Assembly: GCA_017505505.1 (NCBI GenBank)
Contig: JAFVPA010000018.1
Coordinates: forward strand, 1-10,704
Length of the DNA stretch: 10,704 nt
Reading direction: 5' to 3'
Origin: Oscillospiraceae bacterium
GTDB taxonomy: Bacteria; Bacillota_A; Clostridia; Oscillospirales; Oscillospiraceae
The stretch's first letter is position 1; each line of letters opens with the position of its first letter. A model generated the notes under the pieces. It was not told the DNA's origin and did not search any database. It saw nothing but the letters and a program-made list of their open reading frames with translations. Made by a program: the position numbers and the translations under genes. This document shows, piece by piece, positions 1 to 6,508 of this stretch.

Positions 1-29
1 ATTCTATCACATCTCATTCCGTTTGTCAA
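1..29 (-). promoter_or_regulatory. Tandem promoter P3 (nearest the left edge), reading leftward
   Basis: On the minus strand there is TTGACA (29-24), a 17-nt spacer and TAGAAT (6-1), with TG one base before the -10 (extended -10). Immediately upstream lie three runs of six A at 34-39, 44-49 and 55-60, spaced 10-11 bp, as in an UP element or bent DNA. It is the third of three look-alike promoters; the transcript starts beyond the window edge. Consensus -35, 17-bp spacing and A-tracts are typical of rRNA promoters in Firmicutes. The rRNA assignment is inference because the gene itself is not visible. Confidence 0.8.
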
Positions 30-101
30 GAACTTTTTTCAAGTTTTTTCAAACTTTTTTGAGAGGATTTTCTTGCTCGTTGCTCGCTGAGCAACTTCGC
101 T

Positions 102-130
102 ATGTTAGCACATCTTTCGTCTTTTGTCAA
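102..130 (-). promoter_or_regulatory. Tandem promoter P2, reading leftward
   Basis: On the minus strand there is TTGACA (130-125), a 17-nt spacer and TAACAT (107-102), with TGC directly before the -10. A/T-rich tracts lie upstream at about 135-157. The predicted start, about 7 nt past the -10, coincides with a perfect 7-bp stem-loop (95-79: GTTGCTC, loop AGC, GAGCAAC). It lies 101 bp from P3 and 102 bp from P1 and shares their -35, spacer length and extended -10. Confidence 0.78.
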
Positions 131-203
131 GCTCTTTTTTCAGAACTTTTCAAATTTCTTAAGACCGGCTATTCATTTACCGCCGCCCGCAGGCGACTTG
201 CAT

Positions 204-232
204 ATACTAGCACACGCCCCCCCATTTGTCAA
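204..232 (-). promoter_or_regulatory. Tandem promoter P1 (distal), reading leftward
   Basis: On the minus strand there is TTGACA (232-227), a 17-nt spacer containing a run of seven G, and TAGTAT (209-204), with TGC before the -10. The predicted start is again about 7 nt past the -10 and coincides with a 6-bp stem-loop (197-182: GTCGCC, loop TGCG, GGCGGC, one G-U pair). It lies just downstream of the hpf terminator, so it probably opens a new transcription unit running off the left edge, most likely an rRNA or other stable-RNA operon. Confidence 0.78.
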
Positions 233-281
233 GCATTATTTTACAAATTTCTACATCTTTTTTCATGCACTACTACCAACT

Positions 282-308
282 AAAAAGGGAGCCTCTTTCG
301 AGGCTCCC
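282..308 (-). terminator. Intrinsic terminator of hpf
   Basis: Read on the minus strand this is GGGAGCCTC (308-300), a GAAA loop and GAGGCTCCC (295-287), a perfect 9-bp stem, followed by a run of five T (286-282). It begins 15 nt past the hpf stop codon and separates hpf from the tandem promoters further left. Confidence 0.92.
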
Positions 309-323
309 CAGGTTATCTCTATA

Positions 324-863
324 TTACTCTACATCATCGATCAGGCCGTAGCCGCCTTCGTTTCTCTTATAGACAACCGCGAAGGTACCGCCGTTGTCTT
401 CATCCCGGAACGCAAAGAAGTTATGGTCCAGCAGATTCATCTGCATGACTGCTTCTTCACGGGTCATGGGCTTGAAGTAGAACTGTTTGACCTTGGTGAT
501 GCTCAAATCTTCTTCCGTTGTTTCCGGTACGAAAGAGGTTTCCTCCTGTACACTGCGGACGAAGGCATCCTGCTTCAGGCGGCGGGCCAAACGGGTCTTA
601 TTCTTGCGGATCTGACCTTCAATGGTGGCAACCGCTGCATCGATGGATGCAAACATATCGGATGTGCTCTCACTGGCCCGGAACCAGGTGCCTGCGCCAT
701 GGACAGTCAGTTCGGCTTTGTTCCGGTTCTTCTCCACAGAGAAGACAATTACTGCTTCCGCATCCTCCTCAAAATACCGTGCCAGCTTCATTACTTTCTT
801 TTCAGCATAAGCGTGGACATTACCGGGGAGTTTGACTTTCTTTTCTCTAAACTGAAATTTCAT
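324..863 (-). CDS. hpf: Ribosome hibernation promoting factor, long form
   Basis: A 179-residue cytoplasmic protein of the RaiA/HPF/YfiA family. Long-form HPF binds the decoding region of 30S subunits and pairs ribosomes into inactive 100S dimers during starvation or stationary phase. The N-terminal RaiA-type domain (about residues 1-105, starting MKFQFREKKVKL) is followed by an acidic linker and the C-terminal dimerisation domain (about 120-179). That domain has the typical pattern VKQFYFKPMTREEAVMQMNL, then FFAFRDE, VVYKRNEGGYGLI. The start chosen (863) has AAAGGAG 9 nt upstream; an in-frame ATG at 887 lies before this ribosome binding site and is rejected. It is monocistronic, with its own promoter (908-936) and terminator (282-308). 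Family assignment is firm. Confidence 0.96.
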   Translation of the reverse strand: MKFQFREKKVKLPGNVHAYAEKKVMKLARYFEEDAEAVIVFSVEKNRNKAELTVHGAGTWFRASESTSDMFASIDAAVATIEGQIRKNKTRLARRLKQDAFVRSVQEETSFVPETTEEDLSITKVKQFYFKPMTREEAVMQMNLLDHNFFAFRDEDNGGTFAVVYKRNEGGYGLIDDVE

Positions 864-884
864 ATGCGGCAGCTCCTTTCGTGT

Positions 885-900
885 CACCGGTCTTCCGGTG
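885..900 (-). other. 5'-terminal stem-loop of the hpf transcript
   Basis: The minus strand reads CACCGG, AAGA, CCGGTG, a perfect 6-bp stem with a 4-nt loop. It begins 8 nt past the hpf -10, hence at or within a base or two of the predicted transcription start, and ends 22 nt before the start codon. A stem-loop at the 5' end commonly protects mRNA from 5'-end-dependent decay; that role is inferred here. Confidence 0.6.
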
Positions 901-907
901 TATTTTT

Positions 908-936
908 ACTATACCACGATTCACGGTATGCGGCAA
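908..936 (-). promoter_or_regulatory. hpf promoter
   Basis: On the minus strand there is TTGCCG (936-931), a 17-nt spacer and TATAGT (913-908), preceded by TGG (extended -10). A T-rich tract lies upstream at about 947-953. Sigma-A type. The 1081-937 stretch between nagA and this promoter holds no terminator that I can see, so some read-through from nagA is possible. Confidence 0.75.
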
Positions 937-1080
937 GGTCTGTGGTTAAAAAACACACAAGGACACCCAGTTTTCACCATTCTCATAATTATCTCTTTTC
1001 TGAAATGTCTTCTTTGAAGCAGGAAGTGCCTGACCCGTATTTGAATTGACAGTACACTGATGTTCTTGAGTATCGCAGAT

Positions 1081-2259
1081 CTAAACGGATAATTCCACTG
1101 ACCTGCCCATCAAATATACATCATGTATCTCGATATTTTCATCAAAGCACACCAGATCGGCATCGGCCCCGATGGTGATCTCTCCTTTGATGCCTGCGTA
1201 TCCACAGTGGCGGGCAGGGGTCTTGGTGGCCATGCGGACAGCCGCCCACAGAGGGACACCGGCCTGCTTGTAAACGGTGCGCACCAGCCGGTCACCGGTG
1301 GCCACAGAACCTAAGAAGCAGTTCCTTGCGGGGGGCTTGCAAACACCATCCTCGATAATGACCTGCACCTTCATGGGGCCGAAGTCTGCCTCATATTCTC
1401 CCTCCGGAAAACCGCCCAGGGGTCCGCAGTCGGAGACCAGCATCAGCTTGTCGTAACCCTTGCATTTGATGGCCAGCCTGATCAGCTCCGGAGGCAGGTG
1501 GCAGCCATCGCAGATGATCTCCACGTCCAGATCATCCAGCAGCAGTCCCGCTTCCACCAGACCGCCCCGTCGGAAGCCATTGTCCCGGGTGACAGTGGAC
1601 ATAACGCTGTAAAGATGGACCACGCAGCTGTAACCGTTTTTCATGGCCTCTTCCACATCGGCCACAGTGGCATTGGAGTGTCCCATGCAGCCGGTGATAC
1701 CGGCGGCCCTCAGGGCACGGCCGAATTCCATACCGCCTTCCAACTCGGGCGCTGCCATCCAACGGTTGACGATGCCCTTGGCTGCCTCCAGCGCGGGGCC
1801 ATAGATATCCCTGGTGATCACAGGCGCCTTGGCAGCACCCACAGCCATATCCGGGTGGGGCTGGGTCAAAGGACCTTCCATGAAGTAGCCCAGGTGATGG
1901 GGCAGATCCTCCCGCTTGTCGATCTCTGCCTTGATACGGCCCAGCGTGCGGATCTCCTCCGGGTCAATGGTGCCGGGGGTGGGTGTCAGGGCGGTAACAC
2001 CATGCTGCAGATGCATCTTCATGGCCTTGACATGCTGCTCCAGATCCATGCTCATAAAGCTGCCGCCTCCGCCGCCGTGGCAGTGAACATCGATAAAGCC
2101 GGGAGACAGGTACTTGCCCCCGCAGTCGATGACGGTGTCCGCTTCCGGTGCAGCACCGCTGCCATAGCGGGCGATCTTTCCGTTTTCCTCCAGCAGCCAG
2201 CCGTTGGGCAGCAGCCGGTCCGCCAGGACCAGCGTTGCATTGGTGAATAACTGTGCCAT
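1081..2259 (-). CDS. nagA: N-acetylglucosamine-6-phosphate deacetylase
   Basis: A 392-residue cytoplasmic amidohydrolase (TIM-barrel metalloenzyme) that removes acetate from GlcNAc-6-phosphate to give glucosamine-6-phosphate, in amino-sugar and cell-wall sugar recycling. Recognisable sites are HCHG (H59, H61), the metal-binding glutamate in FMEGP (E128), GHSNAT (H194), VVHLY (H215), DGCH (H254) and the catalytic aspartate in LVSDCG (D277). The C-terminal KGEITIGADADLVCFD pattern closes the amidohydrolase fold. Length is normal. The loop after H215 reads HLYSVM where many NagA proteins have HLFNAM, so substrate details may differ within the family. AAGGAGG lies 7 nt before the ATG and overlaps the stop codon of the upstream epimerase gene, suggesting coupled translation. 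nagB is not in the window. Confidence 0.9.
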   Translation of the reverse strand: MAQLFTNATLVLADRLLPNGWLLEENGKIARYGSGAAPEADTVIDCGGKYLSPGFIDVHCHGGGGGSFMSMDLEQHVKAMKMHLQHGVTALTPTPGTIDPEEIRTLGRIKAEIDKREDLPHHLGYFMEGPLTQPHPDMAVGAAKAPVITRDIYGPALEAAKGIVNRWMAAPELEGGMEFGRALRAAGITGCMGHSNATVADVEEAMKNGYSCVVHLYSVMSTVTRDNGFRRGGLVEAGLLLDDLDVEIICDGCHLPPELIRLAIKCKGYDKLMLVSDCGPLGGFPEGEYEADFGPMKVQVIIEDGVCKPPARNCFLGSVATGDRLVRTVYKQAGVPLWAAVRMATKTPARHCGYAGIKGEITIGADADLVCFDENIEIHDVYLMGRSVELSV

Positions 2260-2271
2260 TATGATTCCTCC

Positions 2272-3102
2272 TTAGATGATCTCCGGGCGCAGGGATACAA
2301 AGGCTGTTTTGCTTTCCCCGGGCTGTAATGTCAGATAAACGCCGGTATTCAAACTGTCCGCAGTTCCGTTCACCGGTTCTACGCACAGGAATTTCTTTCC
2401 GGCCTGGGTCCAAAGAACATGGGTATGGAAGCTGTCATCGAATTCCATAGTCAGCCGCTTTCCCTCCTGCTCGTTATGGAGGATCGTGGGGCCATGAACA
2501 CCCATGAAGGCAGCGCCGGCCTCCGGGGCGCCCTCGGGACAGGTCAGGCTGACACTGCCATGGCCGAAGGCGTTGCCTCCAACCGCAAAGTCAAAGAAGG
2601 TATCCGCTGTTGTTTCCACCCTGAGATTTTCTAAGGTTTCCGTGAGAAAATAGGGATGGAAACCGTAGTTGTAGGGCATTGGCGTATTTCCAAGATTTTC
2701 GTAGGTCTGCCGGATGGTCAGCGTTCCCTGGGTCAGGGAAAAGTCCAGCGTCACCCGGAACCGGAAGGGATACTGAACCAGTGTTTTTTCATCGGCTTCC
2801 AAAACAAGCCGCAGCATGGAACCGGAATGCGCCGCCACCTGCCAGACGCTGGTATGTCCGAAGCCATGGATCTCCATGGCATATTCCTGCTCCTCCCAAC
2901 GATACGTTCCACCCTTTAACCGGCCGAAAACGGGGAACAGGAAGGGAATGCCGCATCGGGGCCGCTCGGGAGAAGTCAGATTTTCCCTGTCGCAATAGAG
3001 AAATTCTGTTCCATCCTTCTGAAGGCTGATGACGGTAGCTCCCTTTCCCGGCAGGATTACGGCCCGGGTATCCTGACCATCCGAAATCATATATTCTTTC
3101 AT
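2272..3102 (-). CDS. Aldose 1-epimerase family protein (galactose mutarotase-like)
   Basis: A 276-residue cytoplasmic protein of the galactose-mutarotase-like beta-sandwich superfamily, which interconverts alpha and beta anomers of aldoses. Seen are CGIPFLFPVFGRLKGGTY (about 50-67), IHGFGH (78-83) in place of the usual HGFAR, the YGFHPYF motif with the likely catalytic H149, and near the C-terminus FLCVEPVNG, whose glutamate fits the catalytic base. The start at 3102 has AGGAGG at proper spacing; an in-frame ATG at 3120 precedes that site. It is the first gene of an operon with nagA, so its substrate may be an amino sugar or its phosphate. That substrate is inference, and the COG0676-type hexose-6-phosphate mutarotase versus GalM distinction cannot be made by eye. 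Confidence 0.85.
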   Translation of the reverse strand: MKEYMISDGQDTRAVILPGKGATVISLQKDGTEFLYCDRENLTSPERPRCGIPFLFPVFGRLKGGTYRWEEQEYAMEIHGFGHTSVWQVAAHSGSMLRLVLEADEKTLVQYPFRFRVTLDFSLTQGTLTIRQTYENLGNTPMPYNYGFHPYFLTETLENLRVETTADTFFDFAVGGNAFGHGSVSLTCPEGAPEAGAAFMGVHGPTILHNEQEGKRLTMEFDDSFHTHVLWTQAGKKFLCVEPVNGTADSLNTGVYLTLQPGESKTAFVSLRPEII

Positions 3103-3128
3103 AATGGTTCCTCCTGGCATTTTCTTTT

Positions 3129-3157
3129 ATCATAAATAACTTATGGTACCATGTCAA
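3129..3157 (-). promoter_or_regulatory. Promoter of the epimerase-nagA operon, with spacer palindrome
   Basis: On the minus strand there is a perfect TTGACA (3157-3152), a 17-nt spacer and TATGAT (3134-3129). The 10-bp palindrome ATGGTACCAT (3152-3143) spans the junction of the -35 and the spacer, a position where a bound repressor would block polymerase. Such a site fits a sugar-responsive repressor, but no regulator gene is nearby. Promoter assignment is strong; the operator role is inference. Confidence 0.75.
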
Positions 3158-3185
3158 TAGTGATACAGGTCATGCTCTTGTAAAC

Positions 3186-3221
3186 AAAAAATGACACGGC
3201 CAGAAGACCGTGTCATTTTTT
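3186..3221 (-). terminator. Terminator of the rnf-like operon (symmetrical, possibly bidirectional)
   Basis: A perfect 9-bp stem ATGACACGG/CCGTGTCAT (3191-3199 and 3208-3216) with an 8-nt loop is flanked by A tracts on one side and T tracts on the other. It therefore has a U-tail on either strand. It directly follows the stop codon of the 145-residue membrane protein gene, whose TGA (3223-3221) touches the outer A/T arm. No rightward gene needs it, so its main role is to end the leftward operon. Confidence 0.93.
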
Positions 3222-3658
3222 CAAATAATCATTCCCGCAAAAGCCTGGACGGCCAGGTAAAGGCCAAGGGCACTGAGGATCGGAGCAGCCTTGGCTGCGG
3301 GGCCGGAGGACAGGCGGTCCTGGACGGAAGTGAACAGCCAGGTGGCAGCGGTAAAAACGATGCCTCCTGCAACAGCAAGCTTCAGCGCATCCAACGCACC
3401 CACGAAGCAGGCCGCAAAGGGCAGCAGTCCGAAGGTGATGGCAGAAAACACCGGGATGCAGATATAACACCGATCAGCACCGGGAGCCAGGTAGTGGTCA
3501 ACCAGCAGAACAACCAACGAAACCAGCATCAGATTAGGGATGCCCAGTTCCGGAAGAATGATCCGGGGAGCAAAGGTGCGGATCAGGACTGCAACCAGCA
3601 AAATGCTGCCAAGAATGACTGCCAGCAGCGTATTCAGGGTATAGGTATTTTTCTTCAT
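3221..3658 (-). CDS. Unknown multi-pass membrane protein closing the rnf-like operon
   Basis: A 145-residue very hydrophobic protein that I do not recognise. About five membrane segments can be drawn at residues 10-29, 40-57, 64-86, 92-110 and 123-145, with short polar loops. Cysteines are C64 and C67 (a CxxC, in DRCYICIP) and C84. RnfA and RnfE are longer (about 190-200 residues, six segments) and also carry membrane cysteines, so a functional replacement can be imagined, but I see no clear sequence match. The Shine-Dalgarno GGGGAGGT is made by the last Gly-Gly codons of rnfG, 3 nt away, so translation is coupled. It is the last gene before the terminator. A role in the redox complex is inferred from position only. 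Confidence 0.85.
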   Translation of the reverse strand: MKKNTYTLNTLLAVILGSILLVAVLIRTFAPRIILPELGIPNLMLVSLVVLLVDHYLAPGADRCYICIPVFSAITFGLLPFAACFVGALDALKLAVAGGIVFTAATWLFTSVQDRLSSGPAAKAAPILSALGLYLAVQAFAGMII

Positions 3659-3661
3659 GAT

Positions 3662-4246
3662 TTAACCTCCCCAGGTAGTGGCACTGGACGCGGCATCTGC
3701 TCCGGTAACATAGGCAACGGCAGAGTTGACACAGCGTACTACGGCCTTGGAGGTCACAGTAGCGCCGGTAATAGCGTCCACGCCGACGTTCTCTCCTTCC
3801 GTTTCCGCGGCAGCTGTGGCGCCCGAGAAGGCATCAGCACCATTCGTGGAGACCTCAAAGCTCCCACTGCTGTTCAGGAACTGGGCCAGGAACTCGTGGT
3901 CCGTCAGAGCATTGTTGCCCAGTCCAAAGGTCTCGTGGGCTTCTTCCACCACAAGGCCGGTAACCTTGCCTTCCAAATTGACACCGATGGACATGGTGAT
4001 CTCACCGGCATAGCCGTAGGTCACAGTCTCGATAACATAACCGTTGTCGGCTCTATGGACGGAACGGATGTTGGCATCCTCCCCTGCGTAAGGCTCCACC
4101 ACAAATTCGGTGCTGCCAGGAAGCAGGGTCTGCATCAGCCATAGGTGTTCCTCCTGGGCCTTCTTTGCAGCGATACCCTGCAAACCATAGGAAGCGCCAA
4201 AGAGGATCAGGGCTGCAACCAAAATGGCAATGATGATACGTTTCAT
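3662..4246 (-). CDS. rnfG: RnfG-like FMN-binding subunit, electron transport complex
   Basis: A 194-residue protein with one N-terminal membrane anchor (about 4-24) and an extracytoplasmic FMN-binding domain. In Rnf/Nqr complexes this subunit carries FMN bound through phosphoester to a threonine and passes electrons on the outer face. The expected site is DAITGATVTS (D157, T163). Unusually, a second look-alike, DAFSGAT (D138, T144), lies 19 residues earlier, and the tail contains DAASSAT (D184, T190). EAHETFGLGN (102-111) matches the usual ETPGLG region. The start at 4246 overlaps the rnfD stop in ATGA, with GGAGG upstream. ApbE, which would flavinylate it, is in the same operon. Confidence 0.9.
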   Translation of the reverse strand: MKRIIIAILVAALILFGASYGLQGIAAKKAQEEHLWLMQTLLPGSTEFVVEPYAGEDANIRSVHRADNGYVIETVTYGYAGEITMSIGVNLEGKVTGLVVEEAHETFGLGNNALTDHEFLAQFLNSSGSFEVSTNGADAFSGATAAAETEGENVGVDAITGATVTSKAVVRCVNSAVAYVTGADAASSATTWGG

Positions 4247-5184
4247 TTTGCAGCGCCTCCTTTCCCGGTGCCGAAGCGGCGCATGGCGGTATGGCGGTCG
4301 ATAAACCAGACAAAGGCATTCATGATCAGAATGGCATAGGTCACACCTTCGGGGAACAAACCGTAATAGCGGAACAGGACCGTCAGGACACCGCAGCCGA
4401 TGCCGTAGATCACCTGGCCTACAGGGGTAGCAGGAGAAGTGGCATAGTCGGTAGCCATGAAAATGGCACCCAGCATGACACCGCCGGACAGCAGGCTATA
4501 AAGCATCCACTGGACAGGAGCATCGGCCTTATGGAAGACCAGAGTCACGATGGCCACGGTTCCCAGATAGGCTGCAGGGATGCGGATGGAGATGACATTC
4601 CGGTAGAGCAGATACGCACCACCGAGAAGGAGGGCAAAGGCAGAGATCTCGCCGATGGAACCGGGGCAGTTGCCGAAGAACATGTCAAACAAGCTCTCTT
4701 CCGGCAGGGCCGGCATGACCATGTGATGCAGAGGAGTCGCCGCAGAAACGCCGTCCACTCCCAGATACCGGGTCAGGCCTACAGGATAGATCAGAAGCAG
4801 GAAGGCTCTTGCCGCAAGTGCGGGATTGAAGATGTTCTGACCCAGGCCGCCGCAGAGGCACTTGACCAGTACGATGGCGAAGACACTGCCCAGCGCTGCC
4901 TGCCAATACGGCACGGTATGAGGCAGAGTCATGGCCAGCAGCAAACCGGTGACGATGGCAGAGCCATCCAGGGTCGTGTTGCGGGACTTGGTCAGCAGGC
5001 AGTACAGCCACTCGGATACGATAGCTGCACCGATGCAGATAGTAGTAACAGGGATCACCCGGAAGCCGAACTTCCAGATGCCAACAGCCAGTGCAGGCAG
5101 CAGGGCCAGCACCACGTCCATCATAATCCGGTTGGTCCGAAAATTTCCCCGGATATGAGGAGAAGAAGCAACCGTCAGTTTCAT
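4243..5184 (-). CDS. rnfD: RnfD-like membrane subunit, electron transport complex
   Basis: A 313-residue polytopic inner-membrane protein of the RnfD/NqrB family, which carries covalent FMN and takes part in moving electrons across the membrane. Conserved blocks are SPHIR near the N-terminus, GGLGQNIFNPALAAR (112-126), the flavinylation site DGVSAATP with likely FMN-threonine T150 (the common form is SGAT; here SAAT), and MATDYATSPATP followed by GQVIYGIGCG. About nine hydrophobic segments are visible. The start at 5184 is chosen because it forms an ATGA overlap with the rnfC stop and has GGGAGG upstream. An in-frame ATG at 5277 would only add a stretch read in another frame of rnfC. Confidence 0.93.
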   Translation of the reverse strand: MKLTVASSPHIRGNFRTNRIMMDVVLALLPALAVGIWKFGFRVIPVTTICIGAAIVSEWLYCLLTKSRNTTLDGSAIVTGLLLAMTLPHTVPYWQAALGSVFAIVLVKCLCGGLGQNIFNPALAARAFLLLIYPVGLTRYLGVDGVSAATPLHHMVMPALPEESLFDMFFGNCPGSIGEISAFALLLGGAYLLYRNVISIRIPAAYLGTVAIVTLVFHKADAPVQWMLYSLLSGGVMLGAIFMATDYATSPATPVGQVIYGIGCGVLTVLFRYYGLFPEGVTYAILIMNAFVWFIDRHTAMRRFGTGKGGAAK

Positions 5185-6491
5185 TTCTTGCTCGCCTCCC
5201 TTACCATTTGTTTGCCCTTGCGGAAGGTCTCCACCAGAGGGAGCTTGCCGGGACAGGTAAATGCGCAGCTGCCGCATTCAATGCAATCCAGCACATTCAG
5301 CCGCTGCAGCTCATCCACACGGCCCGCGTTGGTAAAACGGTACATGTACAGCGGATGCAGCCGCATAGGGCAGACAGAGCAGCACTTGCCGCAGCGCAGG
5401 CATACAGGATTCTCTGCCGCACCGTTCTCATCCTTCAGCAGGCACAGGATGGAGTTGGTAGCCTTAATAACCGGCACAGAGAGATCACTCTGGGCAATGC
5501 CCATCATGGGTCCGCCGCTGATGACACGCTCGGTCTTGTCATGAAGGCCGCCTGCCACATGGATCAGGTCATGGAAAGGGGTGCCGATACGGACAATGAA
5601 GTTCTGGGGCTCGGCAATGGCTTCGCCGGAGATGGTGACGATGCGCTGGATCAGGGGCAGGCCCAGACGGACCGCCCGGTAGACCGCCGCGTAGGTGGAT
5701 ACGTTAAACACAGCGCAGCCTACGGATACCGGCAGCTGTCCGGGAGGAACCTCCCGCTTTGTCAGGGACTGGATCAGCTGCTTCTCCGCGCCCTGGGGGT
5801 AACGGGTAGGCAGCACGGCCAGCTCGATATGGGGATAATCCTTCAGCAGGCCCTGAACCTTTTCAATGGCTTCCGCCTTGTTGTCCTCCACCGCAAGAAC
5901 CATGCGGTTGGGCTTCAGGACGTGGCCCAGGATCAGCATACCTTCCAGAACGTGCTCGGGGTTGGTACGCAGGAGGGAATCGTCTGCGGTGATGTAAGGC
6001 TCACACTCACAGGCGTTGGCAATCAGGGTATCCACATTGCCCATGGCGGACAGCGCCTTGACATTGCCGGGAAAAGCCGCGCCGCCCATACCGACGATGC
6101 CCGCCTCCCGGATAGCGTGGAGAACCTCATCATTGTCCAGTTCCTCCAGAGGTGCAGTATTGGGATGGGTGGGAATGGTAGTATCCTGAAAATCATTATC
6201 AATAACAATGGCATTCACCATCCGGCCGCTGGTATGGGGCCGGGGCTCAATAGCCACCACGGTACCGGAAACGGAAGCGTGAACAGGCACGCACAGGCCT
6301 TCGCCGTCACCGATCTTCTGTCCCCGCAGGACCTTATCGCCCACTTTGACCAGAGGGCTGCAGGGAGCACCGATGTGCTGCTGCAGGGGAATCACCACCT
6401 GCTTGGGGGTGATGGTATGGAAGGTGGTCACACGGGTGGACATTTCCTTGTTGTATTTTGGGTGGATGCCGCCAAAAAACAGGTGTTTCAT
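5181..6491 (-). CDS. rnfC: RnfC-like NADH-oxidising iron-sulfur subunit, electron transport complex
   Basis: A 436-residue peripheral cytoplasmic subunit that, in Rnf complexes, exchanges electrons with NAD(H) through FMN and two [4Fe-4S] clusters. Seen in order are N-terminal FGGIHP, the QHIGAP...VKVGDKVLRGQKIG barrel-sandwich segment (about 39-61), the Complex I 51K-like region with GIVGMGGAAFPGNVKA and ANACECEPYIT, and two cluster motifs near the C-terminus (C364, C367, C370, C374; then C403, C406, C409, C413, each CxxCxxCxxxCP). C371 is an extra adjacent cysteine. Length is normal. It starts 17 nt after the apbE stop with GAGGTG upstream, and overlaps rnfD by 4 nt. Confidence 0.94.
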   Translation of the reverse strand: MKHLFFGGIHPKYNKEMSTRVTTFHTITPKQVVIPLQQHIGAPCSPLVKVGDKVLRGQKIGDGEGLCVPVHASVSGTVVAIEPRPHTSGRMVNAIVIDNDFQDTTIPTHPNTAPLEELDNDEVLHAIREAGIVGMGGAAFPGNVKALSAMGNVDTLIANACECEPYITADDSLLRTNPEHVLEGMLILGHVLKPNRMVLAVEDNKAEAIEKVQGLLKDYPHIELAVLPTRYPQGAEKQLIQSLTKREVPPGQLPVSVGCAVFNVSTYAAVYRAVRLGLPLIQRIVTISGEAIAEPQNFIVRIGTPFHDLIHVAGGLHDKTERVISGGPMMGIAQSDLSVPVIKATNSILCLLKDENGAAENPVCLRCGKCCSVCPMRLHPLYMYRFTNAGRVDELQRLNVLDCIECGSCAFTCPGKLPLVETFRKGKQMVREASKK

Positions 6492-6508
6492 TTGGTTTTC
6501 ACCTCAAT

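Noticed and set aside
1..260. CRISPR array suggested by the 101-bp periodicity
   Set aside because: The conserved parts are -35/-10 promoter elements, the repeats are degenerate and the period is too long for CRISPR.
102..1049. Long plus-strand open frame (315 codons) across the left region
   Set aside because: It runs antisense through hpf and through promoters and terminator, has no ribosome site and reads as low-complexity non-protein sequence.
937..1080. Terminator or small RNA gene between nagA and hpf
   Set aside because: Only tiny self-complementary bits (CAGTGTACTG, CTTCAAAGAAG) and no T-tail; nothing supports either.
1054..1082. Plus-strand TTGACA downstream of nagA as a rightward promoter
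   Set aside because: No acceptable -10 at 16-18 nt (only AGTATC or GTATCG), and it would read antisense into nagA.
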